Of a stretch of 64,000 nt of DNA, positions 43,409 through 53,886 are shown piece after piece; positions within the stretch are counted from its first letter, which is position 1, and each line of letters starts with the position of its first letter. The position numbers were made by a program, and so were the translations under genes. Below the pieces are notes generated by a model. That model was not told the DNA's origin. It made no database searches and saw only the letters and a program-made list of their open reading frames with translations. The DNA comes from Notolepis coatsorum (Eukaryota > Chordata > Actinopteri > Aulopiformes > Paralepididae): assembly GCA_963971535.1 (NCBI GenBank), contig OZ020589.1, forward strand, positions 71,332,843 through 71,396,842, in the 5' to 3' direction.

Positions 43409-43443
43409 TTTTATACGGTGAGAATGAAAAGCTATCTTACAAG

Positions 43444-43863
43444 ATGTCTACACTCACCACAGTGGAAACCGAGTTATCCAGTCTCAGGTGTGGTCTTCGT
43501 ACTATCGAGTGCCTCCTGGACGACATCATCCAGCAAAAAGCTCTGCTCATCTCCCGGTTGGATCTCCTGGAAAACCCCACTTCTACTGCGCTTCCTCTTC
43601 CTTGGTCGTGTGTAGTAAAACAGGGTAAAGGAAGAAGGGTATCGTTCCCCCTGTTCTCCCCAGTCGTGGATGATGACCCGTTTCTGCTTTACAACCAGTT
43701 TGCTCCACTTGGAAGGCTAACAGAGTTGGCTTCTACAGGCGCGTCGACTGTCTGTCCGGCTTTTTTGGAGCAGCCTGTAGCCGGTTGCTACAGCTTGGTG
43801 AGAAAGAGACGGTTTTCCCCGACGTCCCCTGTGTCCAGCGGGAAGCGCCGTCAGCCTGTGTAG
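43444..43863 (+). CDS. Unrecognised short protein, coiled-coil start and basic end
   Basis: 139 codons from an ATG (MSTLTTVETELSSLRCGLRT) to a TAG. Residues 5-45 have a leucine-rich heptad-like pattern (IECLLDDIIQQKALLISRLD) suggesting a coiled coil. The end is basic (RKRRFSPTSPVSSGKRR), compatible with nuclear entry or nucleic-acid binding. It lies just right of the 290-bp foldback, where the first frame of a retroelement could start. I do not recognise the family. It may be a gag-like frame, and it may be a chance frame. The region after it (43890-43935) ends in a hAT-type CAGGGGTCGGCAACCTGC motif on the minus strand. Confidence 0.4.
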   Translation: MSTLTTVETELSSLRCGLRTIECLLDDIIQQKALLISRLDLLENPTSTALPLPWSCVVKQGKGRRVSFPLFSPVVDDDPFLLYNQFAPLGRLTELASTGASTVCPAFLEQPVAGCYSLVRKRRFSPTSPVSSGKRRQPV

Positions 43864-44424
43864 CTCAGGTGTCACTTGTATGTTAGCTGATTGGCTAAAG
43901 AGCCTCGAGGCTGCAGGTTGCCGACCCCTGCCATAGGCGAAGCAGAAAGCTACGCAAATCATATAACTAGGGTTATCGGATAACCTTCGTTATAACACAC
44001 GGATTGGGGGACACTGGAGCAGCCTGGATTCATGTGTTTTGGTTGAGAAACGTTGGATCACTAAAACGCGATCAATATTTGGAATGGCGATCAGGAATTG
44101 GATTATTCTTTTTGCAGTACATCAGATGTGAGGTAAGGACTCTATGTTACCAATCTTGGGTTAATCCAATGTTTCTTTCGTAACGATCACAACGTGTCTG
44201 TGTGTGTGTGTGTGCATGCTGTTGGCGCCGACCAAAGCACGGAGGGGCGACTTTTCAGCCCCCGCTTCCGTGCGCGCATGATGAACCATATAATACAGAT
44301 AATCTAGCGTTTATTTCAGAACGATTCATAAATCAAGCGACAAATGGCACGATTTCTAAGGATTCGACAGGATCACTCTAAAACTATACTCATATCAGTG
44401 GAGGCTGCTGACCAATTTTTTATT

Positions 44425-44606
44425 GGGTGACAGCGCAGCTGACCAGATGAAATCATATTAGGTGACAGCGCACATGACCAGATGAAATCATATTAGGTGA
44501 CAGCGCACCTGACCAGATCAAAACATATTAGGTGACAGCGCACCTGATCAGATCGAAACATATTAGGTGACAGCGCACCTGACCAGATCAAAACATATTA
44601 GGTGAA
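44425..44606. repeat. Five tandem copies of a 43-bp unit
   Basis: Unit: TTAGGTGACAGCGCACCTGA, then CCAGATCAAAACATA. Copies differ at a few positions (GATGAAATC in the first two, GATCAAAAC later). Confidence 0.85.
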
Positions 44607-44619
44607 GGTGACAAGGAAG

Positions 44620-45056
44620 CCACAGACTCATACCCCCCCCCCGACACTCAACTAACCGCCTCGGACAGTCCTTCATACCAGTGGCCATCAGGCTCCACAA
44701 CAGTGGGCAGGGACTGCTGCCAGACATCGACCTAGAACTAATAGGAACCCAAGTAGGACAATAACACTACCTTATGCATACTGCACCTTATGTGGATACT
44801 GTGATACTGTGAATAATGAATAATGTATATTTCAGTTAGTTAGATAGTAAATTATAACACTACCTTATGCATACTGCACCTTATGTGACACTGTGAAAAT
44901 ATATTTCAGTTAGTTAGATAGTACAATTTTATATTGACCTATTTGTTTACACTGCTTGTGTTGTTTTCACTACCTGTACCCCCCCCCCCCCCTTCCCCCA
45001 TGCTGCTATGATGCCTGAATTTCCCCAAGGGGATCAATAAAGGAATATCTTATCTT
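44620..45056 (+). mobile_element. LINE 3' end with (TATCT)n tail
   Basis: Begins with a coding remnant (QSFIPVAIRLHNSGQGLLPD near 44670-44725) and continues with 3' UTR to CCCCAAGGGGATCAATAAAG and ATATCTTATCTT at 45055. A duplicated block, CACTACCTTATGCATACTGC, occurs at about 44767 and 44859. The 3' end matches the minus copy at 19155-19440. Confidence 0.7.
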
Positions 45057-45640
45057 AAAAGGAAAGATGAAATTACCTACCTGGGTTCCATCCTATAGAG
45101 GCAAATCTTTCCTGTGACAAAATGGGATCCAATGTAATAAAACTAAGTCAACCAACGAACTAGATTCCTGTACCGGATCTCCTCTCTGGTAAACAAGAAT
45201 ACCTTGAAGACTCTAACAGGAGTACTCATTCAAGGGTACTACGACTATGCTTGCACCTCATGGTACCAAAGCACCTCAAAGGCACTAAAAACAAGATTAC
45301 AAACATCACAAAACAAACTGGTCAGACTACTGCTTGACCTTACTCCTAAAACCCACCTCACCCCTGCCCACTTTGACAACCTAGGATGGCTTAGAGTAGA
45401 CGACAACGAGTACAGCAACTTGCAATGGGCCTGGTCTACAAGATACACTACACCACTAAGATACCCATGTGCATGTCGAAATACTTCCCAAAGGTCAGTG
45501 AATACCACGACCACAAAACCAGAGGGAGTTCCACAAATCATGTTCAACCCAGATAAAATAATTTTAAAAGTTATAAAAAAAAATCAAAATAAAATAACCT
45601 TTTTTAATAAAAGAAAAATCGTCATAACTTAGAAATGAGA
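45055..45640 (+). pseudogene. LINE reverse-transcriptase C-terminal fragment
   Basis: Frames include DEITYLGSILY (45070-45105), then LIQGYYDYACTSWYQSTSKA, QNKLVRLLLDLTPKTHLTPA, FDNLGWLRVDDNEYSNLQWA and RNTSQRSVNTTTTKPEGVPQ, to about 45560. This is the most complete piece of the family also found at 25979-27308 and 29064-29695. It is truncated at both ends. Confidence 0.8.
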
Positions 45641-45720
45641 TTGCATAGGTCTATGAATCGATATCGCGATTCTGTTTCGATTAATTGCCCAGCCCTATAG
45701 TGTGTACAGTAAGTTAGCTT

Positions 45721-47556
45721 CTTCTTCTTCCCGGCAGACTGGACACCTTTCGGCGTATTGCTGCCTAACAGATTTATCTTCTCACAAGTTCTCTTCTCCT
45801 TCTACTCTACCGCCATCTACTGGAATCCTTCCTCCCCCACATTGTCCAATGACGTGCAGCTAACACTGCTTCCTCCTGACTGATTCCCCCTCTGTGATAC
45901 ATGCTTCGCCCCCCCATGGCCTGACTCTGACCTACTCGCTCACTCACACCCCCCTTCTCTAACGCTACCTGATCAGCCACCCTGTTTAACTCCATCATAA
46001 CATCCTCCACCGTCAACCCCTTCATCCCCAAGTGTCCCACTGCTGCTAGAACTATCAACCTCGTCCTCTCTGTCCTACTGCTAACCGTCGCCGTTGTATT
46101 CACCACTCCTGCCACAAAGGCCACCATATCCAACTTCTCCCTAAACACCCTCTCTTTCTCCGCCTGAACTCCCTCTACCGACAGATGCCCTTTCCTAAAA
46201 TCCTGCCCCCTATCTTGCTTTCCCTGATCCTCCTGCACTATCCTTACTGCCAACTGCCCTTCTCTAAACCCCTGTCCCTTGTCTTGCTGTCCCTGTCCTA
46301 CCTTCCTAGCTGCCTCCGCATATGAAATTCTACCTTCCCTTCGCACCTGCTGGACCATTACCTCTAGTTTCATCGCCTCACATCCCCAATACGCTACACT
46401 ATGCTTCCCACCACAACTACAACACCTCGGCTCCACCCCCTGTTCACACTCCCCATACTTATGCTCCCCACTACACCTACCACATCTCTGTCCCTTCCTA
46501 CACCACTTAGCTACATGTCCAAACTCCTGGCACCTGTAACACCTCAACGGATTTGGCACAAACTCCCTAACCCTATATGCCAAATACCCTAAAAATACCA
46601 CTCTCGGACTAACCTCACCCTCAAACTGAATAACTATCGTCCCTGTCTCCTCCTTCTCTGCCCCTCTCTTCATCCTCTCTACACTCTTAACTTTCCCATT
46701 GCGTTCGTCACTCCTCAAATCCCCTAACAGCTGATCCATACTAACCTTAATTGGAATTCCACCAATCACCCCCTTGCACCCACTATCCCTTTTCTCCCCT
46801 ACTATCCCTACTCCACAGACCTTCACTTTTCCAATGCTCTTCATTTCCCTTGCCCTCTCTACCTGCACTACACTTACACACCATATAAAAAGTTCCCATC
46901 CCCCAACACCTTCCCGTACCTTACCTCACCTAACTGCGCTTTAATGAGCTTTGACAGCTGTTTCGGCTCTATATCCCTAACTCCGTCTACTCCCTCAAAA
47001 CGCACCACTACATTCAACCCTCCAAAACCCTTTCCTCTACCCTCATCCTCTGACCCACTCAAGCTATCTCCCCTCTCTTTCTTCCTCTTACTCCCCTTCC
47101 CCTCACTCTTCTTCTCCACCTTTGCCCACCCTTCTCCCCCACTCTCCTCCCCACTACACTCCATACCGTCACCACCCGAATCCTTGCCCTTGCTATTCTC
47201 ACCCCCATCACTGTCGTTCCTCTCCTCCTCGATATATCTCTTCATGAGCAATTCCCACTCCATGCAACTCCATTTGTGTATCACGTCCTCACTGAACTTG
47301 TTCAAATCTTCATCCACCCAAAACCCCGGATAATCTTCCGTGGGCCGGGGCCAACCACGAAAACTACACGTCTCGTAAAGCGACCTGTGCGCCTCCCACC
47401 ACCGATCACTCCCCTTCGAGCCATCAATCAAACTTCTAAATGACTCTGCCTCCGACTCCACTAAAGACTTCTTCTTCTTCTTAGGCATCTTGCTACGACC
47501 AAACTAAATTTTCCTCTCCAAACAAATCTCAATTGATTTCGTTACTCGCAGCCTCC
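45721..47556 (-). mobile_element. ORF1-only non-LTR retrotransposon with perfect TSD
   Basis: Flanked by the 14-bp duplication CAGTAAGTTAGCTT at 45707-45720 and 47557-47570. On the minus strand it starts GGGAGGCTGCGAGTAACG, has a 70-base leader, a coding region from 47488 to 45807 and a short 3' UTR ending CAGTCTGCCGGGAAGAAGAA. Length is 1836 bp. No endonuclease or reverse transcriptase is present, although both ends look complete, so it is an internally deleted or half-LINE type copy. The GAAGAA 3' end and zinc-knuckle ORF1 fit the I/Nimb side of non-LTR elements. Confidence 0.82.
45807..47488 (-). CDS. LINE ORF1 with three zinc knuckles, one frameshift
   Basis: Starts MPKKKKKSLVESEAESFRSL at 47488, with a WEAHRSLYETCSFRGWPRP region and a charged Glu/Lys/Gly-rich linker. 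A shift in a T-run near 46885 moves the frame, which continues (VERAREMKSIGKVKVCGVGI) to the stop at 45807. The core has RCYRCQEFGHVAKWCRKG, then RCGRCSGEHKYGEC and CCSCGGKHSVAYWGC, three CCHC-like knuckles as in Gag and LINE ORF1 RNA-binding proteins. A basic stretch and a helical C-terminal end follow. Total is about 560 residues if the shift is ignored. It would bind the element RNA. Confidence 0.8.
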
Positions 47557-48341
47557 CAGTAAGTTAGCTTGGTGATCATCATTGTGATGTAGGCTAAGCT
47601 GGCTAGCTACTGTTAGCATACAAGCTTTTACAAACACTGTAGCCTACTTACTTTTTCATCCACAACTTTTTTTCTGATCCAGATGCATAAGTCCACTTCT
47701 TCATGTTGCTCAGTTGCTGGTTTATACTTCGGTCCTGTTGTCATAGAGAAACCTCCACTGACTCATATTCACCACGGTATAAAACGGAAATGTATCTGTT
47801 TTTTGCATGTTGACCGGAAGAAACTCACTGACAATCGACATGTTTATTAGATCCATAGCTATAATATTTAATATGGTTTTAGCACTTGCAAACACCGGCG
47901 GCCTTCTTACCAGACGGTAAACAGCGCCCTCTAGGCGATCATTGGGTTAACATCCTGATGGCAGCTATTTGTGTAAACAAAACAAAACGTTTTTATTAAC
48001 ATACAAACAAACTCATAATGTTTTCCCTTTTCAGCTAGGTGCTAGGGTTTTTAGTGAAGAATGTTTTTACATATTTGCAGTCGCACTTGCTACTTCTGGA
48101 AAGTTCTCTCAAGTCCTGCTTTAGTAAAGGAGTGTGGGAAGATGAAACAAAGAAATACAGCCTTCAAAATAAAAGCTTAAATGCAATGTCAAAAACGAAT
48201 ATAAAAAAAGAAGGGTGGCCAAAACCCATATAATACTCATTTCAGATTAAGTCATTTGATAGTATTTCACATTTTCGCTGAAAAAAGAGTTTTGTGCAAA
48301 AGGAATTAGTTTAAGTTTATTTGCAAAAGGGACAGTGCATA

Positions 48342-49796
48342 TTAACCCTTTGATCGCCAGGCTTAAATTCATAATTTACCATCCTCCGCCAGCCCTATTT
48401 AATATGGAGAAGTTCCCCTTCTTTGCAGGGCTATAACTTTTTAAATTGTATTGCTAAATTGGGGGCGGCTACGTGGCGTAGTGGGCAAGGCACTCGCCAC
48501 GAAATGCTGGAGACGCTGGGCTCGTCAGTTCGAGCCCAGCGCTCCACATTTGCTTTCAGTTTAGCTGGTCGTCCACAGTAATACACATTGGCCGTATTAC
48601 GGGGAGGGAAACTGAAGGGTGGGGATCGGGCGTTGTGGACAGTGACTCCTACAGGTCGGTTGGTGCGCCTGCGCAGTAAAATCAGGAAGTGTCGGGGGCA
48701 GCGTGAGCCTCCCACGCGTTACTCCTCGCCACTGAGAGATCGAGCTGCGCAGGTGAAAAGATGCGACTGCTGTTACCTCAAGTACCGGAGGGGACTTGTG
48801 CTATGTATGACTTAGTCCACATTGCAGCCGGCTTGTGGGAGGCAAGAAACAGCGTCCGTGACAGGGGAGGGTTGAATTGGATGATACAAAATTGGGATGG
48901 GAGAAAATATAGAAAATGGGAGAAAAAAGTCGATAAAAAAAAAATTGTATTGCTAAATTGACATTACTATGGCCCATTCAACGTCCTATATCTATTGTTC
49001 AGGGTGTAGCAACGTTATGCTTTTTCATTCACATATTCATACTAAAATACGGTCTAAAGTATAAGTATGTTTTTATCGTTTTCTGCAGCTTTCTCCAGAA
49101 CGTGATTTATAGCCCCAAATGCATTATATTGATGATCAAATACAGTTTGATAGCAATCTCCGTGAGATAAAAAATTCCAAATGGACGTGCTTCTAGAAGT
49201 TACTACTTATGATCTGATGTTGACCGGATGGGGGGGGGTTGTTTATAATTCCGTGGCCAACGTTATATGATTCATCTAGTGTGGGTGATATGATCATTAG
49301 AGCAGTTAGTATTGAACACGTTAAAAAATAACAATGAATCTTACCGTAGTTTCCTCATAGCGTTGGGCGATGAGCATGGAACAGAAATGTTCCTATTATG
49401 GGATGTAGAAATATGCGATCCATTTCCAGGTTGTATAATAGTATATATGTCCAAATCATGTTGTTTATCGAGTTATTGGTAACGGATTGCTATCCGTTGT
49501 GTCCAGCTCGAGTCATGGGACTATTACCGAGTGATCGGACCGAATTGAAATGAGCACCAGCTTCCATTTCCTGTTTCCGCTCTGGGCGATCCGCGGATCG
49601 GCCACCAGATGGCGCTCTTGAACCGTTGGAGAGTTGAGAGGGGGTCAACAGGAGATCTCAGGTCTCCGGGGGAGAAATATGATTTCGATCACAGATTTTT
49701 TAAATATTGATATCAAAGACGTGGTATGGCGTCTTTGGCAGAATGAGCATGGCGGGGAAAGACGTCCTACGGCGTTTTTGGCGATTAAAGGGTTAA
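48342..49796. mobile_element. piggyBac MITE copy 3, with SINE inserted
   Basis: TTAA at 48342-48345 and 49793-49796. The left end reads TTAACCCTTTGATCGCC and the complement of the right end TTAACCCTTTAATCGCC. The right subterminal part (GAGCATGGCGGGGAAAGACG) closely matches the transposase-bearing element near 7015-7035. The SINE at 48462-48943 was inserted later. Landmarks GCAGGGCTATAACTTTTTAA and CTATGGCCCATTCAAC are shared with copy 5 (57510-58447). Confidence 0.85.
48462..48943 (+). mobile_element. Full-length tRNA-derived SINE
   Basis: 482 bp, flanked by the 17-bp perfect duplication ATTGTATTGCTAAATTG (48445-48461 and 48944-48960). The head GGCTACGTGGCGTAGTGGGC has an A-box, and CAGTTCGAGCCCAGC at about 48526 a B-box, of a Pol III internal promoter. 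The body contains GGTCGGTTGGTGCGCCTGCG and AAGTACCGGAGGGGACTTGT, and the tail is A-rich. It is the reference copy for the deleted copy at 770 and the truncated copy at 36915. Confidence 0.88.
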
Positions 49797-49936
49797 TCAA
49801 CATTAAAATGTAAATACGCCAGAATTAGCCAGAAGGCTAGATTTCATCTGTAGTCCCTGGCCAAGATGTTAAAAAAGGCATCAACCTAAAGTGATAAAAA
49901 ACATAACATACATCAAATAGGCCATACAATTCATCA

Positions 49937-51060
49937 TCACGATATACACATTTTAACAAAAATACACATATAAAACAGAATAAAGGTGAATTGCATAGTG
50001 TGGGTGCAGCTCTGGTGTTCTTTGAGCCAGATTTGAACAGTTTTTTTTAATTGTTCAAGTGTGTTACAGGTCCGGATATGTGTAGGCATAGTGTTCCAAT
50101 ACTGTGTGGCTCTAACAGAGAATGCGGATTGTCCAAATGCTGTCTTCCTGAACGGAACCACGCAGTCCCCTTTGGCTGAGGACCTTGTGTGTCTTCTATT
50201 GTCCTTTCTGGCCACATACAGACTCAGTGGTGGGGGAGCCAGTCCGTGGATTTTTTTTAAAACAAGGAAAGCGTTGCTGTACAATTTAATACTCTCTAGA
50301 GAAAGTAGTCCATACTTCTGGGTAATATGGCAGTGATTATACCTGTGAGGCTTCTTGTCCAAAATTGTTACTGCTTGTTTATAGAGGGACTCAAGTTTAT
50401 TAAAATTGGTTAACCCTGCCTGGGACCAGCTTGTGATGCAGTAAGACAGATGAGAAAATATCATTGCATGCATATATAACAACGCTGCTTCAGTTGTCAG
50501 GTAGGGACGGATAAATCTAAAGTTACAAAGACCAAACTTCAAAGTATGGATTACCTTCTTAGTGTGCTTTTTAAATGATAAGTTGGAGTCTAAAATGATA
50601 CCAAGGTATTTAAAGGGGAACTATTTTACTATTTCTTTCACTATTTGGGCACTTTTACACAATTCCTGTGAGTCTATGGAACACCTCTGTAATATATATG
50701 TTTTTTTTATTCATTGTTTTGTATTTCTAATCAAGTCCTCAAAAACAGCATTTTCTACCTCCAGATCTCGAGCTGTTTTGAGCCTGGCTCCTAAACCACT
50801 GTGTGGCCTGCGCCGCCTCTTGAACATTAACATGCAGCGGTGACTATATGACATCACATATAGGCACATTTTCAAACGACTCAAAATTGGAAGAATGCGC
50901 CAATATGAGAATTTTGAGACATAGACATATTAATATAAGTTCACATAGCTAGGAAACAATGCTAAACACTCAAAAAGGCCATTTATAAGATAGTTCCCCT
51001 TTAAAATCAGAAACTACCTTAAGTTTTTCGCCATTGCACAGTACATCCGGTAACCATGTG
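49937..51060 (-). pseudogene. LINE reverse-transcriptase C-terminal part, split by a TTAA MITE
   Basis: On the minus strand the frame runs from about 51055 (WLPDVLCNGEKLKVVSDF) and is interrupted by a 387-bp element at 50614-51000. It resumes with KYLGIILDSNLSFKKHTKKV, then AMIFSHLSYCITSWSQAGLT, YKQAVTILDKKPHRYNHCHI and FSVRATQYWNTMPTHIRTCN, to a stop at 49937. These are the end of the reverse transcriptase (YLG block) and the C terminus of a CR1/Rex1-like LINE. The frame would be open if the insert were absent. Confidence 0.82.
50614..51000. mobile_element. Small TTAA MITE inside the LINE
   Basis: Ends AGGGGAACTATTTTA and, reversed, AGGGGAACTATCTTA, flanked by TTAA at 50610-50613 and 51001-51004. 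It is 387 bp, AT-rich and non-coding. Its ends differ from the piggyBac MITEs above, so it is a second TTAA-targeting family. Confidence 0.78.
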
Positions 51061-51602
51061 ATTCGTCAAAGGGAAGGCCTGGTGGTCAAGGGGGGATGCG
51101 CAGGTCCAAAGGCAAGGGAGTTAAACAAGTGCTGTGTGCTGAAGTTTCACTAAACTGTTCATTCAAGACTAGACCCACGTTTGTTGCTTCCATTACGTGA
51201 CGCTGACAGACTTCATATTTACTTCCATATTTCAATGAACTCAGTCCCCCCTCAGCAGCAGCTCTGCTTAATGGTGCACAGAGGCCTCTGCCCCTCCCCC
51301 GCCTCCAGTCAAGACAGTAACAGTGCCTCGGTGGCTCATCATTCACTAAGAAAGTACCTCAATCATACAACCTGGTCTTATCAAAACGACAGCTGGATAT
51401 GGACGAATCATTTGGTGAAGGTGCAGGTGGGATAATCTGCCTGTGTGTGTGTGTTGCAGGCAGATGGGAAGGCAAGCAGGTGCATGGAACTGGGGACCTT
51501 CTGATTACCAGACGACCACTCTACCTCCTGAGCCACTGTCGCCCCTGGTGGTGGTGCTGCACTTATTTCTATGGACACACACACACACGTATGCATGTGC
51601 GT

Positions 51603-51638
<36 letters not shown>

Positions 51639-52880
51639 TATACGCAGGTGGGGGGTTCCAACTCATTCCTCAAAGTTAACCACAGATACATTATAAGTCT
51701 CAAGCCTGTGTGTTCTCATCTTGCCTCTGAAATGTACCTTATATGACTCCATTGATGTGTATGTGTCAATTCAGATGCTATATGTGTGAGCTGGGACTCT
51801 GATTCCGTGTCATACCTCATTACTATCAGGTGCCCACTAGAAGGGGGGGTGGGGGGAGTGTGGGTGTTGACTTCCCCATACCGCCAGCCCATCAGCAGGG
51901 AGAGCACACAGGAAAATGTCACTCTCAATGAGATCTTAATTAACACACTCCATCATACTGTAGCCGCAGATGCATACACCCCCACCCCGCCCCGTCTGCC
52001 CATATCTGTTTACATGGAGCACATACTAAGGCATTTTGTAAGGGCTGCGTGTGTGTGGGTCACGAGCAGATAATAGGTACTCTCTAAGTTATCCGTGTAT
52101 GAATAACCACTAAACTGCTTACGCTTAAGTGCGCAAGAGGGTGCTAGAGCGCCACCGCTTTAATCAATGGGAGGACTGGGAGATTTGCGAGTGTTTCAAT
52201 TATATCTTAAATTATGGCTATGGGTCTAATACACCCGTCGATTATCCGTGAGTTGCTTGCAGTCAACATGTACATAACGGATTGTTTTTTCATCGGTACA
52301 TTTCCGTTTTATACCGTTTTGAATACGAGTATAGTTTGTGATTTCTAGTAATTCCAGAGAAAGACGCGATAATAGCCCTTTAGTGGAATACACAAAACAC
52401 ATTGTCATGTTTCGACTGATTATCGAATCTTCCTGAAATCAACGCTAGATCATCATTATTATCACATATCATATACATATCAGATCAACGATCAAATGTA
52501 TATATTGTCTTACCTTGTATCTGATGTAATGCAAAAGAAATAATCCAATCATCTGATCGCCATTTGAAGTAGGAGTGCAATACCAGCCTGAAGGCGTAGG
52601 GGGGGCGGTATTTGCCCTTTTGCGAGCTCAGACCCATTCCCAACGATAACATCAGTCTGGATGGATGAAAATGAATGGATATCACTAATAAAATAAATAA
52701 CTATTAAAACCCGACTATACTCGTGATTGGCACTCAAGCGATGGCGCGTTAACCCGACTATCATCGTGACTGGCGTCCAATGAGGAGAAGGGGAAAAATA
52801 AACAACAAAAAACAACCTTTACAGGTGGAAGCCTCAAAGTGAGTATTTAAGAAAATAAGTAAAGTCCAAAAAACAGGACG
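51061..52880. other. DNA with CA repeats and a decayed MITE-like stretch
   Basis: No gene is seen. A CA microsatellite lies at 51604-51639. From about 52190 to 52750 the sequence parallels the first two thirds of MITE copy 4 (shared TTAAATTATGGCTATG, GATTGTTTTTT and CATTTCCGTTT), so it is a degenerate relative whose own TTAA ends I could not fix. Confidence 0.45.
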
Positions 52881-52887
52881 ACACTCA

Positions 52888-53886
52888 TTAACACTTTGAG
52901 AGCCAGCCGTGTTTTCCTTTTTACCCCCTTGAATGCCCACATCCACTCCAATGTTAACGTTAATATCGCCTAATCTGTTTTAAATTATGGCTATGTGTCT
53001 AATCTGCCTGTCGCTTATCAAAGACTCATTTTCCAGTCAACATTGTCGTAGCAGATTGTTTTTTTATCGCTTCATTTCCGTTTGATAGCATTTTGAAAAT
53101 CACTAGTTTTCACGAAAAAAAAACACATTCTATGATAATCGCCTTTTACTGGAATATTCTAGAACGTTGTAATTTTTCGGCAAAACAACACATTCTATGA
53201 TAATCGCCTTTTACTGGAATATTCTAGAACGTTGTAATTTTTCGGCCTATTTATGAATCGTTTTCAAATAAACGCTAGATGATCGATAGTATATGTGTAC
53301 GCATGCACGCTCGTGCCGCCAGTTGAAAATAGATTCTCCTATTTCCTGACCGCGAGCAGAGTCAAAAAGCCTATCACCATAATCACATAAAAGCTTATAT
53401 ATCCGTGAAAACGGGTCTGATTATGCTAATACTGATAACATAGATTCCTTACCTGAGATCAGATGGTATCCAAATGGATTATTCCAATTCCTGATCGCCA
53501 TTCGAAAAAATCGCTCATTTGATTGATCCATCGTGTATACAGTAAACACATATTCCCCGCGGCTCCGAGGCTCCAGAGTGAAGCTGGTAGACCCCGGTTA
53601 CATGAGTGAGAAGTAAAATGTGGAGTGCGGGTTTTTTTTCCCATTCATTTTCATTGAGTCCAATCCAAAAGGGTGATTTACCATCTGGGAGACGATAGGG
53701 GGCGCTTTTTTCACATCTTGAGCGCCTGGGGTGACTGGATCTCCAACGGTAGACTTGCTTGATGCAATATGATTTCAGATCGCTAATAAAAAAATAAAAA
53801 CGAATAAAACGAATATTCTCCTGATGGGCATTCAACCCACGGGGGGTAAACCCGAGAAATCTCGGGCGTGGCATGCAAAGTGTTAA
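52888..53886. mobile_element. piggyBac MITE copy 4
   Basis: TTAA at 52888-52891 and 53883-53886. The left end reads TTAACACTTTGAGAGCC and the complement of the right end TTAACACTTTGCATGCC. Internally, a 63-bp block (containing ACACATTCTATGATAATCGC) is tandemly duplicated at about 53121-53245. No coding sequence is present. Confidence 0.78.

Noticed and set aside
46279..47333. Plus-strand Pro/Ser/Thr-rich frames
   Set aside because: Antisense shadows of the zinc-knuckle ORF1 on the minus strand.
48462..48540. Functional tRNA gene
   Set aside because: A and B boxes are present but the cloverleaf cannot be completed, and the unit has a poly(A) tail and a target duplication, so it is a SINE.
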